28,479 bases of DNA from UBA9647 sp049522195 (lineage in GTDB: Bacteria > Bacteroidota > Ignavibacteria > UBA10030), in assembly GCA_049522195.1 (NCBI GenBank), contig JBEKOB010000053.1, positions 1 to 28,479 of the forward strand, read 5' to 3'. Below are positions 1 through 7,452 of the stretch, piece after piece. The position numbers were made by a program, and so were the translations under genes. The stretch's first letter is position 1. Each line of letters starts with the position of its first letter. Under the pieces are notes generated by a model. It had not been told where the DNA came from, ran no database searches, and worked only from the letters and a program-made list of their open reading frames with translations.

Positions 1-373
1 TCGTGAAAATAACGTATCGCATGCCTGCTTCGCTCGCCGCGTTCGCCCACCGGTCTGGATCAAAATTCATTGGGTTGAACGTGGTTTTGAGGTTTTCATA
101 CGCCTTCTTGTATTTGTCATAGTCGCTGGCATATGGACCCCGGCGCTGGCACCACCCTTCGTCTTCCCCACACAGCGACCACGACTCCACGATCCCCCAT
201 TGGCTGTAGGTCCCCCACGTCATAAGCAGACCGAGTTTATAGTCCTGCCATTGTGCCAATTTTGCCCGAACAAGTGGATCCTTTTCCGAGACGTAGTTTT
301 CCTCGCGTTCCTGTGCCAGAAGTGGCACGACGAACCAAACCGCTGCTGCAAGACATCGCAAAGAGTTCTTCAT
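1..373 (-). CDS. GH29 alpha-L-fucosidase, N-terminal part (truncated by window edge)
   Basis: Reading the minus strand from an ATG at 373 gives an open frame of 124 codons that runs off the left edge of the window. It begins with a short signal peptide (MKNSLRCLAAAVWFVVPLLAQ) and continues into the stretch WGTYSQWGIVESW, followed by an EDEGW segment, KTTFNPMNFDPDRWA and AGMRYVIFT. These are the N-terminal hallmarks of glycoside hydrolase family 29, whose members release terminal alpha-L-fucose from glycans with retention. The usual HWG motif reads TWG here. A GGAG ribosome site lies 8 nt before the ATG. Catalytic residues lie further in and are not visible. The signal peptide implies periplasmic or outer-surface action. 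It diverges from the GH97 gene, so the two may share a 283-bp control region. Confidence 0.88.
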   Translation of the reverse strand, partial: MKNSLRCLAAAVWFVVPLLAQEREENYVSEKDPLVRAKLAQWQDYKLGLLMTWGTYSQWGIVESWSLCGEDEGWCQRRGPYASDYDKYKKAYENLKTTFNPMNFDPDRWANAASEAGMRYVIFT

Positions 374-656
374 TCGGTGTTCTCCAAAGGAATTCCCTCG
401 GCGGGAAGTTCGAATTGTGCTTTCACCTGACTCGTTTACTTTGTACGTTTGGGACGTGCCGTTCGAGTCCCTGTTGTTCCATCGAGACCTGGCAGCCCCG
501 CCATCACATGCATCCTGTTGCCGAGCCGCAAGGTACAGAATACTGGAGAAAATCCAAAGGCCGTCCGCGAACAAAACCATCGTCAAACGACATTTCCCCG
601 CTGCACCACGAGAAGTCTCGTCACGAAATAGTTAGCAAGAATTGAAGGAGGCAATC
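374..656. other. Divergent intergenic region between fucosidase and GH97 genes
   Basis: This 283-bp gap must carry the promoters of both flanking genes. Apart from the two ribosome sites (GGAG for the minus gene; AAGGAGG at 645-651 for the plus gene) I found no convincing -35/-10 pair or inverted repeat. Short overlapping open frames in it have arginine- and proline-rich, low-complexity translations without homology signals, and I do not regard them as genes. Confidence 0.5.
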
Positions 657-2639
657 ATGGCTTGTTCGATGCGCGCTAGACTCTTTATCCTCTTCTTCAT
701 TCTCACATTCGTTCTTGTCGGCGTTTGCGCCGCGCAGGGGAAGAACTTCAGCGTTCAGTCGCCTGACGGCAGGAGCGCACTGAAGGTCACCGTTGCCGAC
801 CGGATCACCATTTCAATTGTGCACAATGGACAGGTGGTTGTATCTCCATCCCCGATCTCGATGGAGCTTCTCCCCGCCCAGATATTGGGTCACAATCCGG
901 AAGTGAAAGGGACGACGCCAAAGTCAGTAAAGGCTACAATTCTGCCCGTCGTAGCGGAGAAGCGAAAGATCATTCCCGACATTTACAATGAGCTCACGAT
1001 TCAATTCAAGGGTGACTATAGCCTGAAGATTCGGGCGTACGATGATGGGGTCGCTTACCGGTTTGTCACGAACCTGCCGGGACGAATCAAAGTGAAGTAT
1101 GAAGAACTCAGACTCAATCTCTCCCCATCCGATTCGGTCTGGTTTGGGGACGAGACCAGTTTCCTTTCGCATTCCGAGCGGGATTACAGGTTGCGCGCCG
1201 TAAAAGATATTGCCGATACGCAATTCTGTGTTCTGCCAGCTGTCCTTGTCGAGTCAAGCGGATTGAAGATCGCAATCTCCGAGGCAGATCTTCTCGATTA
1301 TGCAGGGCTCTACCTTCACGGGAACGGCTCAGCGCAGCCGGGGCTCCTGTCCAAGTTTCCTCCCTATCCGCTCGAAGAGCAGCTCATCAGAGACCGGACA
1401 ATAAAGGTCACGAAGGGCGCAGACTACATCGCGGAGACAAACGGAGTACGAGAGTTCCCATGGAGGGTATTTGCCATTGCTGAGAAGGACGGAGACATCG
1501 TCGAGAATGATATCATTTACCGGCTGGGAAGTCCTCTTCGGTTGAAAGAGACATCCTGGATCAAGCCAGGTAAAGTGGCGTGGGATTGGTGGAATGCGAA
1601 CAATATCTATGGAGTCGATTTCAAGTCGGGAATCAATACGGAGACATATAAGTACTACATCGATTTCGCATCCCGGCACGGGCTGGAGTATGTCATCTTC
1701 GACGAGGGATGGTCGAATCCCGGCGACCTGTCGCAAATCAATCCGCAGATGAATATGGAAGAACTGTTTGCCTTTGCGAAACAAAAAAGCGTGGGAATCA
1801 TTCTCTGGGTAACCTCGAAGGCGCTCGACGAGCGTATGACTGAATCATTGGATCAATTCGAACGGTGGGGCGCAAAGGGAATCAAAGTTGATTTCATGCA
1901 ACGCGACGACCAGAAGATGGTGAACTTCTATGAAAGAACTACGATCGAGGCGGCGAAACGTCATCTGCTGGTCGATTTTCACGGTGCTTACAAACCCACC
2001 GGCTTCAGCCGCACGTATCCCAATGCGCTGACGCGTGAAGGAGTACGGGGGCTGGAGAATGACAAATGGGCGACAGACCTGAGTCCCCGTCATGATGTGA
2101 CCTTGCCGTTTACGCGCATGTTTGCGGGGGCGATGGACTACACACCCGGCGCGATGAGAAACGCTACGAAAGAGAATTTCCGACCCATTTTCACTGAACC
2201 GATGAGCCAGGGGACGCGGTGCCATCAGCTTGCGATGTACGTCGTTTATGAAAGCCCCCTTCAGATGCTTTCAGACAGTCCGCCGCAATACGACCGCGAA
2301 CCTGAAATGATGGAATTTCTCTCGATCGTTCCAACGACATGGGACCAAACGAAGGTCTTGAACGCGAAGATCGGGGAATATCTCACCGTCGCACGAAAAA
2401 AAGGGAACGATTGGTATGTCGGCTCGATGACGAACTGGACACCGAGGGATTTCCGGTTCAGCATGGAATTCCTCGAGGCAGGGACGTATGAAATGACGGT
2501 CTATGCCGACGGGATCAATGCTGACCGGTACGCAAGCGATTACAGAGCAACGAAGAAAGAAGTCACCAGAGCAGAAGAGGCGAGTCTCCACCTGGCTCCC
2601 GGCGGAGGTTGGGTGGCGCGGTTGCACAAAGTGAACTAA
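657..2639 (+). CDS. GH97 family glycoside hydrolase, retaining type (alpha-galactosidase-like)
   Basis: This 660-residue exported enzyme is a member of glycoside hydrolase family 97. The start at 657 is chosen because AAGGAGG lies 5 nt upstream; an upstream TTG at 642 overlaps that site. Residues 1-27 form a signal peptide ending near CAAQ. The N-terminal beta-sandwich (about 30-290) is followed by the barrel with WDWWNANN, VIFDEGW and KVDFMQRDD, then a C-terminal all-beta domain. GH97 contains inverting enzymes (SusB-like alpha-glucosidases) and retaining enzymes. Here D412 in KVDFM and E467 in RGLEND sit at the positions of the nucleophile and acid/base of the retaining Bacteroides alpha-galactosidase, with a constant 3-residue offset from its D415/E470. 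I therefore infer alpha-galactosidase-type activity. It is followed within 31 bp by a sugar porter gene, suggesting an operon. Confidence 0.9.
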   Translation: MACSMRARLFILFFILTFVLVGVCAAQGKNFSVQSPDGRSALKVTVADRITISIVHNGQVVVSPSPISMELLPAQILGHNPEVKGTTPKSVKATILPVVAEKRKIIPDIYNELTIQFKGDYSLKIRAYDDGVAYRFVTNLPGRIKVKYEELRLNLSPSDSVWFGDETSFLSHSERDYRLRAVKDIADTQFCVLPAVLVESSGLKIAISEADLLDYAGLYLHGNGSAQPGLLSKFPPYPLEEQLIRDRTIKVTKGADYIAETNGVREFPWRVFAIAEKDGDIVENDIIYRLGSPLRLKETSWIKPGKVAWDWWNANNIYGVDFKSGINTETYKYYIDFASRHGLEYVIFDEGWSNPGDLSQINPQMNMEELFAFAKQKSVGIILWVTSKALDERMTESLDQFERWGAKGIKVDFMQRDDQKMVNFYERTTIEAAKRHLLVDFHGAYKPTGFSRTYPNALTREGVRGLENDKWATDLSPRHDVTLPFTRMFAGAMDYTPGAMRNATKENFRPIFTEPMSQGTRCHQLAMYVVYESPLQMLSDSPPQYDREPEMMEFLSIVPTTWDQTKVLNAKIGEYLTVARKKGNDWYVGSMTNWTPRDFRFSMEFLEAGTYEMTVYADGINADRYASDYRATKKEVTRAEEASLHLAPGGGWVARLHKVN

Positions 2640-2670
2640 CTTGATTTCCAATTCCACCAGCGGAATTTCT

Positions 2671-4083
2671 ATGACAAACGATCAGAAGCTTCAAGAGAAC
2701 TTCAATAAACGATTCATCGGGCTCGTAACCGTTGTCGCAGCGCTCGGCGGGCTCCTGTTCGGCTACGACACGGCCGTCATCGCCGGCGCAATCGGTTTCC
2801 TTCAATCACATTTCCAGCTTGATCCGGCGATGAAAGGATGGGCTGCCGCAAGCGCGCTTCTGGGCTGCGTCATTGGTGTCTCTTTTGCCGGAAGCTTCAG
2901 TGATCGGATGGGCCGCAAGAAAACGCTGGTACTTTCGGGCGCTCTCTTCTTTGCCTCAGCCATCGGGACAGCCATTCCAAACGAGTTCTATCTTTTCGTG
3001 CTCTTTAGGATGCTGGGAGGAATTGGTGTCGGTGTCGCATCAATGGCCTCACCTATGTATATCGCTGAAATCACACCGGCGAGCGTGCGGGGCCGGATGG
3101 TCTCCGTCAATCAATTTGCTATCGTCACCGGCATGCTCATCATTTACTTTGTCAACTACTTCATTGCCCGGGGCGGCGACGAGGTGTGGAACATCTCAAC
3201 CGGATGGCGCTGGATGTTTGCCTCAGGAGCTATTCCCTCCGCCATTTTTCTCATCCTTCTTCTCCTCGTACCCGAAAGCCCTCGATGGCTCATCGAGAAA
3301 GGTTCGAAAGAGAAAGCCCGAGGAATCCTTGCCAGGGTTGGCGGAACCGCCTACGCGGACACAGAAATGCGGTCAATCGAAGCGACTCTGAACCAGGAGG
3401 TCGAATCGCTGGGACAGCTCTTTCGAACGGGCTGGCGGAAGGTGATGATACTGGGAATCGGGCTGGCGGTTCTTCAGCAAGTCACCGGCATCAATGTCTT
3501 TCTCTATTATGCTCCGGAGATCTTCAAGAAACTTGGCTCAGGAGCAGATTCGGCGTTGCTCCAGACAATTGTGGTAGGGGCAGTCAATCTTGCCTTCACG
3601 ATCGTGGCAATCTGGACTGTGGACCGCCTTGGACGCAAGCCGCTGATGATCATTGGTTCTATTGGCATGGGAATTTCTCTCGTCGCGATGGGACTGGCAG
3701 CGCAGTTCGCCGTAGTCTCGCTCTGGGTTCTCCTCTGCATACTTGCTTACATCGCTTGTTTCGCTCTGTCGGTTGGACCGGTGACGTGGGTGATCCTTTC
3801 CGAGATATACCCGACAAGGATTCGGGGTCGGGCGCTGTCACTTGCGACGTTTTGCCTCTGGAGTGCGAACTTCATTGTCTCGCAAACGTTTCCAATGATG
3901 GACGAAGACCCGGGACTCATTGCACATTTCAATCATGGTTTCCCCTTCTATGTGTACGCCGTTTTCTGCCTCGTCCTCGTCATCACCGTTTGGAAAGCAG
4001 TCCCTGAGACAAAAGGACACTCGCTGGAAGAAATTGAGAAGTTTTGGAACCGGCCTGAGGCTTCGACTTCTTCAAAAGGATGA
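2671..4083 (+). CDS. MFS sugar porter family transporter
   Basis: A 12-TM major facilitator of the sugar porter family (the XylE/GLUT group), expected to import a monosaccharide by proton symport across the inner membrane. Diagnostic motifs appear in order: GYDTAVIAG in TM1, DRMGRKK in the TM2-3 loop, PESPRWL before the central loop, QQVTGINVFLYYAP in TM7, DRLGRKP in the TM8-9 loop, SEIYPTRIRGRA after TM10, and PETKGHSLEEIE at the C-terminus. The QQ pair and the aromatic residues of TM7 line the sugar site in this family. The exact sugar cannot be read from sequence; galactose, glucose or xylose would fit. The ATG at 2671 is preferred to a TTG at 2641 because the family N-terminus starts near there, though its ribosome site is weak. 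The stop overlaps the region of the next gene's start. Confidence 0.92.
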   Translation: MTNDQKLQENFNKRFIGLVTVVAALGGLLFGYDTAVIAGAIGFLQSHFQLDPAMKGWAAASALLGCVIGVSFAGSFSDRMGRKKTLVLSGALFFASAIGTAIPNEFYLFVLFRMLGGIGVGVASMASPMYIAEITPASVRGRMVSVNQFAIVTGMLIIYFVNYFIARGGDEVWNISTGWRWMFASGAIPSAIFLILLLLVPESPRWLIEKGSKEKARGILARVGGTAYADTEMRSIEATLNQEVESLGQLFRTGWRKVMILGIGLAVLQQVTGINVFLYYAPEIFKKLGSGADSALLQTIVVGAVNLAFTIVAIWTVDRLGRKPLMIIGSIGMGISLVAMGLAAQFAVVSLWVLLCILAYIACFALSVGPVTWVILSEIYPTRIRGRALSLATFCLWSANFIVSQTFPMMDEDPGLIAHFNHGFPFYVYAVFCLVLVITVWKAVPETKGHSLEEIEKFWNRPEASTSSKG

Positions 4084-4088
4084 TGGAT

Positions 4089-7000
4089 ATGAAAGCCCTC
4101 CTCATAAGCGTTTTGCTCTGCTCTGCCTGTTTCGTTCCAGGTACGGTTGCAGCCCAAACTGCCCGCCCATCAAAGAAAGGCTCTGCGCAAATCGTCATTG
4201 GTGCGAAGGCATCTGAGCTCGAGCGATATGCGTCGAAAGAGCTTCAACGTTATCTTTATCAACTCTCCGGTACTCTGCCCGAGATCCAGACCGAGCCGAA
4301 GAGCCTGGACAGACCGACCTTCATCATTGGACAGACCCGGACAAACGCGATCATTGCGAAACTCGCATCGACACATCAGGTGGAGGTCTCTCCGAGCGAT
4401 CCAGGTCCGCAAGGATATGTGCTAAAAAAGACCACCGTGAACAATCAGCTTGCTTTTGTTATCGCCGGTAGTGATGAGGTGGGATGTCTCTATGGAGTGT
4501 ACGGCCTGCTCACCGACTATTATCATATCGGATTCTTGCTCGGAGGAGATATCCTGCCGGACAGGAAAACGCCTCTGACAATCGTCGACGTCGATGAGAA
4601 GAAATCCCCTTCAATGTATGTTCGCGGTTTTCTGCCATGGACAAACTTCCCGCAGTCGGCGACTTCGTATTCGTGGGAGGATTGGAAATTCATACTCGAC
4701 CAGATGGCGAAGATGCGGCTCAACTTCATCCACATCCACAACTACAACGGCGAGCTTGGCCACAACGAGATGTATCACAACTTCACGTACAAAGGCTATA
4801 CATCCCGCGTTTGGATGCCGACAGCGCGACACGCCCACGCGTGGGCGATGAGCCCGTGGGATGTCAACAAGTACCGGTTCGGAGCATCTGACTTGTTCGA
4901 CGATTACGACTTCGGCGCAGACTGTGCTCTCCACAACGAGAATCTCAGCAATGAAGAAGTCTTCCGAAAAAGCGCCTCGCTCTTTCAAAAGGTGATCGAT
5001 TATGCACACAGCCATGGGGTGAAGGTAGGGCTCGGGCTGGACATCGATCTGATCCCAAAGGACTACAACACCAAGGCGGATGACCCTGATGTCGTCCAGG
5101 CGCGTGTCGATCAGCTGGTCAACGATTATCCTAACCTCGACTACCTCCTTTGCTTCCAGTCGGAGAACGTAGGCAAAGACCCCCAATTCTACGAGGTATG
5201 GAAGAAGATTTTTAAGGGATTTTATGACGGTGTGAAGCAACGCATGCCGCATACGCGTGTTGCGGTTGCCGGCTGGGGACTGAACCCGGCTTCCATTGCC
5301 ACACTCCCAAAAGATGTGATTTGCGCGCCGATCTCATACTATTCAGACCGCTGCGAAACCGGAGCGATCTACGGCGACAGAGAGTACTGGGGTTGTCCAT
5401 GGCTTGAGAGAGATTTTTATAGCTCAGAGTATTATTACCCCTACAATCTGCATTTGAAGAATACGATCGCAGCATTCAAAGACCGCGCTCCAAACATGAA
5501 GGGATTCTATTGCCTGACGTGGCGCCTCACTGACGCGGTTGAACCGAAGATGTGGTATGTCGCCCGCGCCCCATGGGATAGCAAAGAGGAATTGAACTCG
5601 GCCCAGACTGTTTACGATCAGTATGCGACACTCGCCTATGGCCCGGACGCAGCGAAGGATATCACCGGGATCATCAATCAGAATGAACCATTCGCCTGCG
5701 ATTACGCCGAATGCGAAGGGACTCCCCCGTTCACACGGCTCGATGCCCGCGGCCTTTTCCAGATCGCACGATTCAAAATCTACAAAGACCACCCGGAGAC
5801 CGTTATGGACCGGAGCGCAGCAACATTCTCCGATCAATATGGCATCGGCAAGAACCGGTGTGAAGAAGGGGGAGAGTGCATCGATTGGATTGACGCCGGC
5901 GATTGGGCGAGGTATGGGGACGTGGACTTTGGACTCGATGCAAAAACGTTCGAGGTTCGTATTGCTTCCGCCACGGAGGGGGGAATTATTGAGCTCCGTC
6001 TCGATTCAGCGGCAGGACCTGTCATAGGATCATGCACAATTGAGAATACCGGCGGCTTGCAGCAGTGGTCAACAGTGCAAGGAACAATACTTCACACCAG
6101 CGGGAAACACACGCTCCAGATGAACTTTCTCTCGAACCGAGATCCGTTCAGCGACTACGACAAAGCAATTGCACAGATCAAGATTATCGACACATGGATC
6201 GCCAAAACTGCGTCACCGAATCAGAAAATGCGATTGAATCAACTCAGAAGCCGGATCGCGGCCGCAAGGGATCACATCGAGCTCAACAGGAACTTCGCGA
6301 ACTACACGTGGACTGATCTGCCAGGTGCTGCCGAGTCGTGGGCCAGGAACTTCATCACCAGGGTTACGGACATTTCTTCACTCGGCAATGTCATGAGTAT
6401 GCAGAACCGTTACATACAGCGGAACTACGTAGCACTTGAAGATACGTTGAGGAAGAATCAATCGCTCAAAGCCCCGTTCATAGTCAGTGCACGGGGGACA
6501 AAAGGTGGAGCGGTTGTTCGATGGGTGAATGAGGATGCGAACGCGACCGGTCTCAACGTGTACCGGAATGGAGAGCTGGTCAACGAGAAACCAATGGCTC
6601 CGTTCGTTACCTTCTTCGATGACAAAGGAAATGGGGCTTTCACGTACAGCGTTTCTGCCAAGGGTCCAGCAGGAAAAGAAAGTCCGCTTTCCATTCCCGC
6701 CAGATGTGCCGCGGGAAGCGCAGACACGATCCCCCCGCACATCGTCGTTGTCTCCCCGCCGGTTTCCTGCCCGATCGGCCAGGCAGTTTGGGTCAAGGCT
6801 CGAATACTCGACAATCGCTCATACGAAGAAATCTCAGCGAAGCTCTGCTACAGAGCGCCGGGAGAAGAGAATTGGAAGATGGTCGTGATGGAGCGGAAAG
6901 TCAAAGCAATCTTCACGATCGAGATTCCGGGTCGCGATTTGACGCAACGGGGATTGGAATACTACATCGAAGCGTCCGACGGGACAAACTTTTCAGTCTA

Positions 7001-7349
7001 TCCCCCTTCCTCTCCGGGAACTCCTTTTTCAATTGCGGCCACGTCATCGTCAGATTCGAAAGAAATTCCCACTCCTGTGAAGATCAGGAGAGAGGGACAA
7101 AAGCTGACGTGGGACTTGGCTGGCAAGGACGCTTTCTGGTTGCGGATCTACCGCAGCAAGAAACCCGACTTCAACGCAAGTCCTGCGACTTTTGTCACAT
7201 ATGTAGCCGCTGGAACAACGGGATTCAAGGACAATGGAGAAGGATTTGATGGAGAGGCGCTGAAAGGAGATTGGTATTATCGCGTAACCGCTGTTTCACG
7301 ATCGGGTTTTGAAAGCACTCCGACGCCTGCGATCAAGGTTACTTACTAG
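4089..7349 (+). CDS. Large exported multidomain putative glycoside hydrolase with CBM6
   Basis: I do not recognise a named family for the core of this 1086-residue protein. Visible parts: a signal peptide (MKALLISVLLCSACF, cleaved after AAQ); an alpha/beta domain at about 30-165 with a YASKELQRYL helix and SDEVGCLYGVYGLL, like the N-terminal domain that precedes barrels in GH20, GH67 and GH115; a probable TIM-barrel at about 170-550; a CBM6 module at about 575-705 (IDAGDWARYGDVDFG, IELRLDS); a helical linker to about 795; then two or three Fn3/Ig-like domains. Conserved-looking acidic candidates are E284 (HNEN), E359 (QSENVG) and D482/E485 (TDAVEP). The start at 4089 is preferred because AAAAGGA lies 8 nt upstream; ATGs at 4080 and 4083 overlap the previous stop. 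The operon position and CBM6 suggest a polysaccharide-acting enzyme, which is inference. Confidence 0.8.
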   Translation: MKALLISVLLCSACFVPGTVAAQTARPSKKGSAQIVIGAKASELERYASKELQRYLYQLSGTLPEIQTEPKSLDRPTFIIGQTRTNAIIAKLASTHQVEVSPSDPGPQGYVLKKTTVNNQLAFVIAGSDEVGCLYGVYGLLTDYYHIGFLLGGDILPDRKTPLTIVDVDEKKSPSMYVRGFLPWTNFPQSATSYSWEDWKFILDQMAKMRLNFIHIHNYNGELGHNEMYHNFTYKGYTSRVWMPTARHAHAWAMSPWDVNKYRFGASDLFDDYDFGADCALHNENLSNEEVFRKSASLFQKVIDYAHSHGVKVGLGLDIDLIPKDYNTKADDPDVVQARVDQLVNDYPNLDYLLCFQSENVGKDPQFYEVWKKIFKGFYDGVKQRMPHTRVAVAGWGLNPASIATLPKDVICAPISYYSDRCETGAIYGDREYWGCPWLERDFYSSEYYYPYNLHLKNTIAAFKDRAPNMKGFYCLTWRLTDAVEPKMWYVARAPWDSKEELNSAQTVYDQYATLAYGPDAAKDITGIINQNEPFACDYAECEGTPPFTRLDARGLFQIARFKIYKDHPETVMDRSAATFSDQYGIGKNRCEEGGECIDWIDAGDWARYGDVDFGLDAKTFEVRIASATEGGIIELRLDSAAGPVIGSCTIENTGGLQQWSTVQGTILHTSGKHTLQMNFLSNRDPFSDYDKAIAQIKIIDTWIAKTASPNQKMRLNQLRSRIAAARDHIELNRNFANYTWTDLPGAAESWARNFITRVTDISSLGNVMSMQNRYIQRNYVALEDTLRKNQSLKAPFIVSARGTKGGAVVRWVNEDANATGLNVYRNGELVNEKPMAPFVTFFDDKGNGAFTYSVSAKGPAGKESPLSIPARCAAGSADTIPPHIVVVSPPVSCPIGQAVWVKARILDNRSYEEISAKLCYRAPGEENWKMVVMERKVKAIFTIEIPGRDLTQRGLEYYIEASDGTNFSVYPPSSPGTPFSIAATSSSDSKEIPTPVKIRREGQKLTWDLAGKDAFWLRIYRSKKPDFNASPATFVTYVAAGTTGFKDNGEGFDGEALKGDWYYRVTAVSRSGFESTPTPAIKVTY

Positions 7350-7367
7350 CAGCGCTTCTACCATGTG

Positions 7368-7403
7368 CATCAGGAGCGGAGCTCCTGATGAGCAGAGTTT
7401 TTT
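7368..7403 (+). terminator. Hairpin plus T-run after the CBM6 protein gene
   Basis: A perfect 10-bp stem CATCAGGAGC / GCTCCTGATG (7368-7377 and 7381-7390) encloses a GGA loop and is followed 7 nt later by six T residues (7398-7403). It begins 19 bp after the stop codon of the plus-strand gene. The spacer before the T-run is longer than in ideal intrinsic terminators, so it may act only partly as one. It could also be one half of a palindromic repeat element (see 7421-7437). Confidence 0.5.
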
Positions 7404-7420
7404 CCCGCTCCCATGCTGCT

Positions 7421-7437
7421 CGTGAGCTCTGCTCACG
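7421..7437 (-). repeat. Second, related palindrome in opposite orientation
   Basis: CGTGAGC / GCTCACG with a TCT loop. Read on the minus strand its core is GAGC-AGA-GCTC, matching the GAGC-GGA-GCTC core of the hairpin at 7368-7390. The two therefore form an inverted pair of related palindromes between convergent genes. It may serve as a terminator for the minus-strand symporter gene or be a REP-like element. Confidence 0.4.
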
Positions 7438-7452
7438 ATGCAACTCATCCTG

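Noticed and set aside
253..645. Plus-strand open frame of 130 codons in the divergent gap
   Set aside because: Its first part is antisense to the fucosidase gene and the remainder is proline/arginine-rich without a ribosome site.
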